NCBI GenBank assembly: GCA_007844125.1
Contig: CM017558.1
Location: 25,935,344-25,999,343, forward strand
Direction of reading: 5' to 3'
Length of the DNA stretch: 64,000 nt
DNA from: Sinonovacula constricta
Lineage: Eukaryota > Mollusca > Bivalvia > Cardiida > Solecurtidae
Below, piece after piece: positions 1 through 11,910 of this stretch. The notes beneath the pieces are model-generated. The model saw only the letters and a list, made by a program, of their open reading frames with translations. It ran no database searches and was not told the DNA's origin. Position 1 is the stretch's first letter, and each line of letters opens with the position of its first letter. Made by a program: the position numbers and the translations under genes.

Positions 1-630
1 CTGGCCCATTCACTCTAAGACGAGTGTAAGTAACTGGAACATTGCCTTGCCCATTCACTCTTATCCGAATGTAAGTTACTGGAACATTGTCTGGCCCATT
101 CACTCTAAGACGAGTGTAAGTAACTGGAACATTGCCTTGCCCATTCACTCTTATCCGAATGTAAGTAACTGGAACATTGCCTTGCCCATTCACTCTTATC
201 CGAATGTAAGTAACTGGAACATTGCCTGGCCCATTCACTCTAAGACGAGTGTAAGTAACTGGAACATTGCCTTGCCCATTCACTCTTATCCGAATGTAAG
301 TAACTGGAACATTGCCTTGCCCATTCACTCTTATCCGAATGTAAGTTACTGGAACATTGCCTTGCCCATTCACTCTTATCCGAATGTAAGTAACTGGAAC
401 ATTGCCTTGCCCATTCACTCTTATCCGAATGTAAGTTACTGGAACATTGCCTTGCCCATTCACTCTTATCCGAATGTAAGTAACTGGAACATTGCCTTGC
501 CCATTCACTCTTATCCGAATGTAAGTAACTGGAACATTGCCTTGCCCATTCACTCTTATCCGAATGTAAGTTACTGGAACATTGCCTTGCCCATTCACTC
601 TTATCCGAATGTAAGTAACTGGAACATTGC
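1..630. repeat. Higher-order block, copy 1, in the 45-bp array
   Basis: Fourteen consecutive 45-bp units follow the same order of variants (AAGACG, TTATCC with GTTAC and ATTGT, AAGACG, then a set pattern of TTATCC units with GTAAC or GTTAC) as the block starting at 3645. The offset is 3644 bp and no difference was seen by eye over the block. Downstream of 630 the order diverges. Confidence 0.85.
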
Positions 631-1980
631 CTGGTCCATTCACTCTAATACGAGCAGGAGTAAATGTAACATTGCCTGGTCCTTTCACTCTAATAAGAGT
701 GTAAGTAACTGGAACATTGCTTTGCCCATTCACTCTAATACGAGTGTAAGTAACTGGGACATTGCCTGGTCTATTCACTCTTTTTCGAGTGTAAGTAACT
801 GGAACATTGCCTGGTCCATTCACTCTAATACGAGTGTAAGTAACTGGAACATTGCTTTGCCCATTCACTCTAATACGAGTGTAAGTAACTGGGACATTGC
901 CTGGTCTATTCACTCTTTTTCGAGTGTAAGTAACTGGAACATTGCCTGGTCCATTCACTCGTTTTCGAGTGTAAGTAACTGGAACATTGCCTGGCTCATT
1001 CACTCTAATACGAGTGTAAGTAACTTGAACATTTCCTGGTCCATTCACTTTAATACGAGTGTAAGTAACTGGAACATTGCCTGGCAAAATTACCCTAATA
1101 CGAGTGTAAGTAACTGGAACATTGCCTGGTCCATTCACTCTAATACGAGTGTAAGTAAATGGAACATTGCCTGGTCCATTCACTCTAATACGAGTGTAAG
1201 TAACTGGAACATTGCCTGGTCCATTCACTCTAGTACGAGTGTAAGTAACTGGAACATTGCCTGGTCCATTCACTCTAGTACGAGTGGGAGTAACTGGAAC
1301 ATTGCCTGGTCAATTCACTCTACTACGAGGGTAAGTAACTGGAACATTGCCTGGCACATTTACTTTAATACGAGTGTAAGTAACTGGAACATTGCCTGCC
1401 ACATTCACTCTAACACGAGTGTAAGTTAATGGAACATTGCCTGGTCCATTCACTCTAATACGAGTGTAAGTAACTGTAACATTCCCTGGTCCATTCACTC
1501 TTTTACGAGTGTAAGTAAATGGAACATTGCGTTGTCCATTCACTCTAATACGAGTGTAAGTAACTGGAACATTGCCTGGTCCATTCACTCTAATACGAGT
1601 GTAAGTAACTGGAACATTGCCTGGTCCATTCACTCGTTTTCGAGTGTAAGTAACTGGAACATTGCCTGGTCCATTCACTCGAATACGAGTGTAAGTAACT
1701 AGAGCATTGCCTGGCCCATTCACTCTAATACGAGAGTAAGTAACTGGAACATTGCCTGGCCCATTCACTCTAATACGCGTGCAAGTAACTGGAACATTGC
1801 CTGGTCCAGGCACTCTAATACGAATGTAAGTAACTGGAACATTCCCTGGTCCATTCACTCTAATACGAGTGTAAGTAACTGGAACATTGCCTGGTCCATT
1901 CACTCTAATACGAGTGTAAGTAACTGGAACATTGCCTGGTCCATTCACTCTAATACGAATGTAAGTAACTGGAACATTGC

Positions 1981-2160
1981 CTGGCAAATTTACTCCAGTA
2001 CGAGTGTAAGTAACCGGAACATTGCCTGGTCCATTCACTCTAATACGCGTTTAAGTAACTGGACCATTGCCTGGCCCATTCACTCTAATACGAGTGTAAG
2101 TAACTGGAACATTGCCTGGTCCATTCACTCTAATACGCTTGTAAGTAACTGGAACATTGC
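1981..2160. repeat. Duplicated marker segment in the 45-bp array, copy 1
   Basis: Starts with the rare unit CTGGCAAATTTACTCCAGTA, followed by the GTTTAAGTAAC unit (a stop in the minus frame) and a unit with CGCTTGTAAG. The same series recurs at 2790, 809 bp away, which equals 18 units minus the 1-base deletion near 2377. Confidence 0.8.
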
Positions 2161-2789
2161 CTGGCCCATTCACTCTAATACGAATGTAAGTAACTGGAAC
2201 ATTCCCTGGTCCATTCACTCTAATACGAGTGTAAGTAACTGGAACATTCCCTGGTCTATTCACTCTAATACGAGTGTAAGTAACTGGAACATTCCCTGGT
2301 CCATTCACTCTAATACGAGTGTAAGTAACTGGAACATTGCCTGGTCCATTCACTCTAAGACGAGTGTAAGTAACTGAACATTGCCTGGTCTATTCACTCT
2401 AATACGAGTGTACGTAACTGGAACATTGCCTGGTCCATTCACTCTAAGACGAGTGTAAGTAACTTGAACATTCCCTGGTCCATTCACTCTAATACGAGTG
2501 TAAGTAACTGGAACATTGCCTGGTCCATTCACTCTAATGCGAGTGTAAGTAACTGGAACATTCCCTGGTCCATTCACTCTAATACGAGTGTAAGTAACTG
2601 GAAAATTGCCTGGTCCATTCACTCTAATACGAATGTAAGTAACTGGAACATTCCCTGGTCCATTCACTCTAAGACGAGTGTAAGTAACTGGAACATTGCC
2701 TGTTCTATTCACTCTAATACGAGTGTAAGTAACTGGAACATTCCCTGGTCCATTCACTCTAATACGAATGTAAGTAACTGGAACATTGC

Positions 2790-2969
2790 CTGGCAAATTT
2801 ACTCCAGTACGAGTGTAAGTAACCGGAACATTGCCTGGTCCATTCACTCTAATACGCGTTTAAGTAACTGGACCATTGCCTGGCCCATTCACTCTAATAC
2901 GAGTGTAAGTAACTGGAACATTGCCTGGTCCATTCACTCTAATACGCTTGTAAGTAACTGGAACATTGC
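2790..2969. repeat. Duplicated marker segment in the 45-bp array, copy 2
   Basis: Second copy of the rare-variant series at 1981. The shared private mutations (CCAGTACG, AACCGGAAC, GTTTAAG, CGCTTG) show duplication of an 18-unit block rather than independent mutation. Confidence 0.8.
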
Positions 2970-3644
2970 CTGGTCCATTCACTCTAATACGAGTGTACGT
3001 AACTGGAACATTCCCTGGTCCATTCACTCTAATACGCGTGTAAGTAACTGGAACATTGCCTGGCTCATTCACTCTAATACGAGTGGAAATAACTGGAACA
3101 TTCCCTGGTCCATTCACTCTAATACGTGTGTTAGTAACTAGAACATTGCCTGGCCCATTCACTCTAAGACGAGTGTAAGTAACTGGAACATTGCCTGGTC
3201 CATTCACTCTAATACGCGTGTAAGTAACTGGAACATTGCCTGGCCCATTCACTCTAAGACGAGTGTAAGTAACTGGAACATTCCCTGGTCCATTCACTCT
3301 AATACGAGTGTAAGTAACTGGAACATTGCCTGGTCCATTCACTCGAATACGCGTGTAAGTAACCGGAACATTCCCTGGTCCATTCACTCTAATACGCGTG
3401 TAAGTAACTGGAACATTGCCTGGTCCATTCACTCGAATACGAGTGTAAGTAACTAGAGCATTGTCTGGCCCATTCACTCTAAGACGAGTGTAAGTAACTG
3501 GAACATTGCCTTGCCCATTCACTCTTATCCGAATGTAAGTTACTGGAACATTGCCTGGTCCATTCACTCTAAGACGAGTGTAAGTAACTGGAACATTGCC
3601 TTGCCCATTCACTCTTATCCGAATGTAAGTTACTGGAACATTGT

Positions 3645-4274
3645 CTGGCCCATTCACTCTAAGACGAGTGTAAGTAACTGGAACATTGCCTTGCCCATTC
3701 ACTCTTATCCGAATGTAAGTTACTGGAACATTGTCTGGCCCATTCACTCTAAGACGAGTGTAAGTAACTGGAACATTGCCTTGCCCATTCACTCTTATCC
3801 GAATGTAAGTAACTGGAACATTGCCTTGCCCATTCACTCTTATCCGAATGTAAGTAACTGGAACATTGCCTGGCCCATTCACTCTAAGACGAGTGTAAGT
3901 AACTGGAACATTGCCTTGCCCATTCACTCTTATCCGAATGTAAGTAACTGGAACATTGCCTTGCCCATTCACTCTTATCCGAATGTAAGTTACTGGAACA
4001 TTGCCTTGCCCATTCACTCTTATCCGAATGTAAGTAACTGGAACATTGCCTTGCCCATTCACTCTTATCCGAATGTAAGTTACTGGAACATTGCCTTGCC
4101 CATTCACTCTTATCCGAATGTAAGTAACTGGAACATTGCCTTGCCCATTCACTCTTATCCGAATGTAAGTAACTGGAACATTGCCTTGCCCATTCACTCT
4201 TATCCGAATGTAAGTTACTGGAACATTGCCTTGCCCATTCACTCTTATCCGAATGTAAGTAACTGGAACATTGC
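3645..4274. repeat. Higher-order block, copy 2, in the 45-bp array
   Basis: Copy of the 14-unit block at 1-630 with the same succession of unit variants. Further TTATCC units follow to about 4450. This indicates a recent segmental duplication or unequal exchange inside the array. Confidence 0.85.
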
Positions 4275-4543
4275 CTTGCCCATTCACTCTTATCCGAATG
4301 TAAGTTACTGGAACATTGCCTTGCCCATTCACTCTTATCCGAATGTAAGTTACTGGAACATTGCCTGGCCCATTCACTCTTATCCGAATGTAAGTAACTG
4401 GAACATTGCCTTGCCCATTCACTCTTATCCGAATGTAAGTTACTGGAACATTGCCTGGCATATTTACTCTAATACGAGTGTAGGTAACTGGACTTTGTCT
4501 GACCCATTCGCTCTTATACGAGTGCAAGTAACTGGAATGTCGC

Positions 4544-7500
4544 AAAATGTTTAAGCACCTGAGGAACGTTCTGACCCCGCAATATTGTGGACACAGCAAG
4601 TTCCTTTATTGGAAATGACAAAAATCTACTGTTTTCTTTCCTACTGTTTTAAACGGTCAATTTATTTAAATCAATACCCCCGGCCATTGTTAGTTCTCCT
4701 ACAGAAATCATGTTCATCCAAGAATACTGCCCTTCACAAATTACAGTGTATGATTGCGCTGCACTCTCCACTTGCTGGAACGTTCCCTGATTACTGTGAT
4801 GCCTGGGATATATAAAGAACAGCAGTGCACAATTGCTTTCTCAAGTAAAGGTAGTTTGTTTCAAGAATATTCCTATGCAAAACATATTATTCTGACAGAT
4901 GTGCCCAGGGTCTCTGAGTATAATTGCAAGTTTTAATATATAAACAACCAAATCGACAAATGTTGTTTTCGAACGGACAAATGTTGTTTTAATAATAGAT
5001 TGCTTCTACATGTTATCGAAGCCAAATAGAAGATATGGAAAATGTTCCACTTGCTTTGGGGAAAAAAGATGTTTTGTGAGAACAACTGAAAAATCATAAA
5101 ACTATACATTTTAATTGATTGCAGTTACAGAAACAAATGTTTGGATATAATATATTGCCGCATATCTAATTTTTAGAATTTGGCGGTTGTCTTGGTAGCT
5201 GTCTTGGATATTTCGTCTGACACTAATTTGTGCATGTGGTTTCATAAACAATATACATTTCCAACATTGTAGAACCTAACAATTCTATTTGAGGAATTGT
5301 TAATTTGTTTCATTTTTTGAGCTCCAGTCTTCACCTTCCTATAAAGCTTCTATTGTATTTAAAACATGAATAACCGAACAATCCTCATTGTAATTGTATG
5401 TTTGCATATTTGTTATTCGAATAGTATGACCATATTGCATAAATAAGAAAGATAGATTTACAATATTAATGGAAATCGTGCTGAAATGACGCTAAATGCA
5501 GTCCTATGGCAACATTAAATGACGAATGCAGAAATAAGAATGCATTTACAGACAATTTGAGAAATATAATGGGATACTATAACTTCAAATTTAACTATAA
5601 CATAAATTTATAGTTACATCGAATTATTTATAACAATTCGAGTTTTAATGCATTGTTTAAACAACTATATGGACTAATTGTGAGGTACTCAGATGATTGC
5701 GACATTGTTTAACTTTTAAAAGGATTCATTTCTTTGGAAATGAATTATTAGTTAGATTAACAAACTATACGTGTAGCTTTGTACCAGGGTCATCAAGGTT
5801 TACACGACATAACATGCATTGAGAACTATAAGGCTTTAATACACATCCTTTATGTTTAATCTTACCCTATTGAATATTTTTGTAATTGTCGTCTCATTTT
5901 AAGACAAATCGGGAGATCCAATTTCAATTTCTGTTATATATTATGTGTGTATTAACAGAAGAAAACGCAACATTAGAAAATAGGTGATAAACAAAATGAA
6001 GACAGATAAATAGTTGGCACAGGAACGATAATAATATGTGGGTCTCATATCACTCTTTAGATAAAAATAGTACAAGTTTTCTTGTTTCGAAATTACGTTC
6101 TTTATTTAAATTTACACATTATTCATCTTGGTTATTGAAAAAGCACATAGAAAATAATAAAATAAACCACACACTTGTTTATACATAGTTGTACGGTAAT
6201 CAACCATAGTTGATTTGACACATATAATAAATGTTTTCGGACAGTATATTGTCTAAATATACTTATTTATTATAAAGTTATCTCATTTCTCAACATCGCG
6301 CACATGTATAAATACGAAAACTAAAGTGCATTATAATGAGATATATCAAGAATTTACTCTCATTTAGACACGTTTACCTGCAGTTTACGTATGTTCTCTG
6401 ATGGGGTAGGGGTGGAGGGTATATAATTACAATTTTGAAGTTCACAATCTAAGCATATATTAGGGAAAAAACACTTTTGGTAGAAAGATGTTGTGTTGAA
6501 ATTGATTTCTTTCAAGAGCACATCATTTAATAGCCGGTTTGCTGCATGCCATCAGCTACATGCAATTATGCCACGGCACGTGCTTTTGAACGGGACAGAA
6601 GACAGTCAAACCTAACATTAAAACCGTCTTTGTTCGAAGCGTCTCATGTTCATTTTTAAAAGACTCTTAAATCCTTATAAGGCACGAGCCATGTTGCCTC
6701 TTCCATTTCGTTTCCATTTTCAACTGGAAGCTTTTTTCATGCTTTGACAATGAAGCGGAAGAATAATGATTTGCTCTTCAAAACTATTTTGAATACCGGG
6801 ATATCAGCTTGTCAAAACCTCAGATGCATAACGTAAGCAGGGTGAGTTATGTTTCTAGTGTTTCAACACTTCAATCATTACCAGGTACATTTATATCAAG
6901 TTTGAAGTGTTCCATCCAGTAGTTTTTAACATATTTCCGACAAGGTAAATAAAAGTAAGAGTAAGTAATAAGTAATATTAATAAATAATTAAAAACAATA
7001 CAAAATAAGTAAGAGTAATAAGAATCAGTAAAGATTTACCGCAATAGAGTTAAGGTTCTTTCTCTCTTAGTAAAAATCGTGCTTGGTCACTATTTCTAAT
7101 AAATAATACATAATGAAATGCTAGTTTTGCAGTTAAAGGTGATATCGGACAGTTTGCCTATACCGAATTCGTGTAACAATATTTTACTTCTGCTCTGGAG
7201 AATTAGGAGTGTATAAACTCATACTTTAGTATAATTAAGACGGGTTTAAACACAAATTGTTGTTAGAGAGTACAAATCGCGATAAAACACTCAAAAAGTT
7301 AAAGTATTCAAAATCTATAAATAAACGCGATATTGATCTCTGCTTATAATAGATACCCACGTCAAAGCGGATTACCCGGATGACGATATAAAGTAATCTT
7401 AAAAGTGAGTTGTCCTAGTTACAAATAGCTATCTCTGCAGCGTGGCTCAGGTAGGAAGTACCTGTTTGCAATGAGGAATGGGAATTTATGTTTCACTGTT

Positions 7501-8987
7501 CATACTGATCTAGGGAATCATCGAAGCGCATTTTGCAAGATCTTTTCAGGTAATAATGACATATTTGGTTATTTGAGGAAAAATAATTGAGTCCAAACGT
7601 TAAAGATTTAAACCTTTTTCGATCAAAACTGTCAGACAAGCATGAAAACCGCATTTCAGCAAGCAAAGTAAAATTAGTGGAGAATGCTACTTTTGTACAC
7701 CTATTGTACAAATTAAATTGATAGAACTACAATTCAGTACTTTTTTATTTCTTACTTACCGGATAAGAAAAATGTCTTCAGCTGATGTGTTTTGAATTGT
7801 GACAACAGGTTGTGTTTTTTATACTTTTGTTAATCGCACCGCCATAAATTTGGTTGCATTAGCGACGTTCGGCTAAATTTTTGATGGAGGAAGGCCATAC
7901 GCACATTTCTGTATAGCAGCACCAACGGCCAATTGTATTTTAACTTGTGTAAGTAAATTGATATTGTTTACGTAAACACATTTTACTGTTAATGCACGGG
8001 TATTAAAACCATCCAACCATACGACAACTTTTGTTTATCATTTTTCACGAAGAGATCAGAATTGCATTCGTTCATACTTTTCAGCATTAACTGACCATAG
8101 TGATTCTAAACTTATTGATATAAAAATGATTCCTGCGGGCAAAATTTTCTTCCGTGTAATGAACTATGACGTTCTAATCCGAAATATATTACGAATCAAT
8201 TATGATGTTCCATAAGTAATAAAGCAATATTATGGCATATCTGACACATTTTAGTAATGATTTGTGCATTAAGTTTCACGGAACTTATATAATCTCTTCG
8301 CTTGTGGTAAATTCTTACTCCGCCTTCTAACAAATACATCATTCTGTTAAAGCCTTATATTGTTGGAAACCGTAATATTACCTTTCTCCGAATACCAATT
8401 ATTGAAACCACGGCATTGCTGGTATTGTTTATCTTATTTTTACAGATTCCATATTTCTTAGTAATTGCTTCTTTGAAGCATGAGCTGATAGCGCTATATG
8501 CCTGTCAAACTTTAACTCAGAATATTCCTATTTAGCACAAGGTTATTATTGCTTAAAACAAGTGTGCTGTAAATACAACTGCTAATGTTTTCTTCCTTTT
8601 ATACACTATAGGTTTGGTAGGTATCACCGATTCACATCTGATCATCACAAATTCTGGAGAAAAGAAGAACAACCTCGATTAATGTATAATGTTTTTAACA
8701 CGACAGACATTTCACTGAATTTCTCGTTGTTGGTAACAATGTGTCTGTTATTCAAGCAAATAATGCAGTGCAGTATTTCTCTGCAAGTAATCAAATTTAT
8801 ATTTCTGATGTAACAACAAAATCCAGTGGTTAATTAACATTTCCTGACTTGGATGAAAATACGTGTACATTTACAATTGGTTAATAATTTGTTACTAATT
8901 TTTCGTGAAAATAATAATAAATTCATTGTAGACATATTATGTATGGCAAAAGATTTTTACAACACTTTAGATTCAACTAGTCACAAT
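4544..8987. other. AT-rich unique sequence between arrays 1 and 2, no gene recognised
   Basis: About 4.4 kb without a recognisable gene or transposon. It holds only short stop-bounded frames of the size expected by chance in AT-rich DNA, a direct repeat of GACAAATGTTGTTTT near 4950-4990, a GTAAGAGTAAGTAATAAG-type simple stretch near 6955-7025, and one weak candidate exon near 8612. Confidence 0.6.
8612..8819 (+). other. Weak candidate terminal exon
   Basis: A pyrimidine-rich tract (TTTTCTTCCTTTTATACAC) ends in TATAG at 8607-8611, a plausible splice acceptor. A frame starting at 8613 then stays open for about 68 codons to a TAA near 8817, beginning FGRYHRFTSDHHKFWRKEEQ. Frames of this length occur by chance in AT-rich DNA, no partner exon was found, and I recognise no domain. 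Kept only because acceptor and frame coincide. Confidence 0.15.
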
Positions 8988-11910
8988 GGGACGGGAAGCC
9001 CTGAAGCCTTCCATGAAGGATAGCCCTGAAGCCTTCCATGGCAGACAGCCCTGAAGCCTTCCATGGCATACAGCCCTGAAGCCTCCATAACAAAAATCCA
9101 TGAAGCATTACATGACGGACAGCCCTGAATCCCTGCTTGACGGACAGCCCTAAAGCCTTGCATGACGGAGAGCCCTGAAGCCTTGCATGACGGACAGCCA
9201 TGAAGCCTTGCATGACGGACAGTCCTGAAGCCTTGCATGACGGACAGTCATGAATCCTTGTATGACGAACAGTCATGAAGCCTTGCATGACGGACAGTCA
9301 TAAAGCCTTGCATGACGGACAGTCATGAAGCCTTGCAAGACGGACAGCCCTGAAGCCTTGCATGACGGACAGCCATGAAGCCTTGCATGACGGACAGCCC
9401 TGAAGCCTTGCATGACGGACAGCCCTGAAGCCTTGCATGACAGACAGCCATGAAGCCTTGCAAGACGGACAGCCATGAAGCCTTGCATGACGGACAGCCA
9501 TGAAGCCTTGCATGACGGACAGCCCTGAAGCCTTGCATGACGGACAGCCCTGAAGCCTTGCATGACAGACAGCTCTGAAGCCTTGCATGACGGACAGTCA
9601 TGAAGACTTGCAAGATGGACAGCCTTGAAGCCTTGCAAGACGGAAAGCCGTGAAGCCTTGCATGACGGACAGCACTGAAGCCTTGCATGACGGACAGCCA
9701 TGAAGCCTTGCAAGACGTACAGCCTTGAAGCCTTGCATGACGGACAGCCCTGAAGCCTTACATGACGGACAGTCATGAAGCCTTGCATGACGGACAGTCA
9801 TGAATTCTTGCATGACGGACAGTCATGAAGCCTTGCATGACGGACAGTCAGAAAGCCTTGCATGACAGACAGCCCTGAAGCCTTGCATGACGGACAGCCC
9901 TTAAGCCTTGCATGACGGACAGCCATGAAGCCTTCAATTAAGGACAGCCAAGAAGCCTTCCATTAACGACAGCCATAAAGCTTTCCATTAAGGAGAGCCA
10001 TGAAGCCTTCCATTAAGGACAGTTATGAAGCCTTTCATTAAGAACAGTCATGAAGCCTTCCATTAAGGACAGTCATGAAGCCTTCCATTAAGGACAGTCA
10101 TGAAGCCTTCCATTAAGGACAGTCATGAAGCCTTCCATTTAGGACAGCCATGAAGCCTGTCATTAGGGACAGCCATGAAGCCTTCGATTAAGGGCAGCCA
10201 TAAAGCCTTCCATTAAGGACAGTCATGAAGCCTTCAATTAAGGACAGTCATGAAGCCTTCCATTAAGGACAGTCATGAAGCCTTCCATTAAGGACAGCCA
10301 TTAAGCCTTCCATTAAGGACAGCCATGAAGCCTTCCATTAAGGACAGTCATGAAGCCTTCCATTAAGGACAGTCATGAAGCCTTCCATTAAGAACAGCCA
10401 TAAAGCCTTCCATTAAGGACAGCCATGAAGCCTTCCATTACGGACAGCCATGAAGCCTTCCATGACGGACAGCCTTGAAGCCTTCCATGTAGGACAACCG
10501 TAAAGCCTTCCATTAAGGACAGCCCTGAAGCCTTGCATGACGGAGAGCCCTGAAGCCTTGCATGACGGAGAGCCCTGAAGTCTTCCATTACGGACAGCCA
10601 TGAAGCCTTCCATGACGGACAGCCTTGAAGCCTTCTATGAAGAACAACCGTAAAGCCTTCCATTAAGGACAGCCATGAAGCCTTCCATTAAGGACAGCCA
10701 TGAAGCCACCCATTAAGGACAGCCATGAAGCCTTGCTTTAAGGACAGCCATAAAGCCTTTCATTAATGACAGCCATAAAGCCTTCATTTAACGACAGCGA
10801 TAAAGCCTTGCATGACGACAGACAGCCCTGAAGCCTTGCATGAAGGACAGCCCTGAAGCTTTCCATTAAGAACAGCCTTGAAGCCTTCCATGACGGACAT
10901 CCATGAAGCCTTGCATGACGGACAGCCATGAAGCCTTGCCTGACGGAGAGCCCTGAAGCCTTCCATTAAGAACAGCGATGAAGCCTTGCATGACGGACAG
11001 CCCTAAAGCCTTCTATGACAGACAGCCCTGAAAACTTCAATGACAGACAGCCCTGAAGCCTTGCATGACAGACAGCCCTGAAGCTTTCAATCACAGACAG
11101 CCCTGAAGCCTTCAATGACAGACAGCCCTAAAGACTTGCATGACGGATAGTCATAAAGCATTGCATGACGGACAGCCCTGAAACCTTGCATGATGGGTCG
11201 ACTTGAAGCCTTCCATGACGGACAGCCCTGAAGCCTTCCATGACTGACAGTCCTGGAACCTTGCATGACGAGCAGCCTTGAAGCCTTCCATAACCTACAG
11301 CCCTAATGCCTTGCCTGACGGACAGCCCTGATGCCTTGCATGACGGACAGCCCTGATGCCTTCCATGACGGACAGCCCTGATGCCGTGCATGACGGACAG
11401 CCCTGAAGCCTTGCATGACGGACAGCCCTGATGCCTTCCATGACGGACAGCCCTGAAGCCTTGCATGACGGACAGTCATAACTCCTTGCCTGACGGACAG
11501 CCCTGAAGCCTTGCATAACGGACAGCCATAAAGCCTTGCATGACGGACAGCCATGAAGCCTTGCCTGACGGACAGCCCTGAAGCCTTGCCTGACGGACAG
11601 CCCTGAAGCCTTGCCTGACGGACAGCCCTGAAGCCTTGCCTGACGGACAGCCATGAAGTCTTGCATGACGGACAACCATAAAGCCTTGCATGACGGACAG
11701 TCCTGAAGCCTTACATGACGTAAAGCCCTGAAGCCTTACATGACGGACAGCCCTGAAACCTTACATGACGGACAGCCCTGAAGCCTTGCATGACGGACAG
11801 TCCTGAAGCCTAACATGACGTACAGCCATGAAGCCTTGCATGCCTGACAGCCCTGAAGAGGTGCATGACGGGCAGTCCTGAAGCCTTACATGACGGACAG
11901 CCCTAATGAC
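8988..11910. repeat. 25-bp minisatellite array (array 2), about 117 units
   Basis: Tandem array with a 25-bp unit containing GCCTTGCATGACGGACAG and a CCCTGAA or TCATGAA end. Two main sub-families form blocks: GCATGACGG units (about 9110-9925 and again about 11130-11890) and CCATTAAGG units (about 9930-10720). A mixed zone with CCATGACGG and CAATGACAG units lies near 10800-11120, and units with CTGATGCC cluster near 11300-11450. Since 25 is not divisible by three, three units form a 75-bp, 25-residue peptide repeat that reads in all three minus frames (it includes GCPSCKASGLSV). These frames are by-products of the repeat. The array ends at CCCTAATGAC and passes within about 20 bases into the 42-bp array. 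Confidence 0.96.

Larger units (their letters stand above)
1..4543. repeat. 45-bp minisatellite array (array 1), 101 units, truncated by left window edge
   Basis: Tandem array with a 45-bp unit. Each unit carries a CCATTCACTC block, a variable middle (TAATACGAG, TTATCCGAA, AAGACGAG or TTTTCGAG) and GTAAGTAACTGGAACATT. Phase can be followed by eye: 52 units of exactly 45 bp (1-2340), one 44-bp unit (2341-2384, one G missing in TAACTGAAC), 46 units of 45 bp (2385-4454), then one 44-bp and one last divergent unit ending near 4543. Because 45 is a multiple of three, a 15-residue peptide repeat stays open on the plus strand (LPIHSYPNVSNWNIA) and on the minus strand (NGPGNVPVTYTRIRV). The minus frame is interrupted only by stops near 1307, 2048 and 2857 and by the 1-base deletion. 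No ATG-led gene structure, promoter or splice context supports translation. Sub-families are clustered: TTATCC units lie at 46-630 and 3511-4450, TAATACG units in between. Confidence 0.97.

Noticed and set aside
1..4543. TTAGGG-type telomere repeat
   Set aside because: No tandem hexamers are present. The TTAGGG words in the 42-bp array are parts of single 41-bp units, not tandem.
47..4599. Long open frames of 460, 579, 347 and 242 codons in the 45-bp array
   Set aside because: They follow from a 45-bp unit lacking stops in one frame of each strand, several start with GTG or TTG rather than ATG, and no gene context exists.
8977..11691. Cys-rich CPSC peptide repeats in the 25-bp array as a zinc-binding protein
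   Set aside because: The unit length is not a multiple of three, so the same peptide appears in all three minus frames. The CxxC is a by-product.
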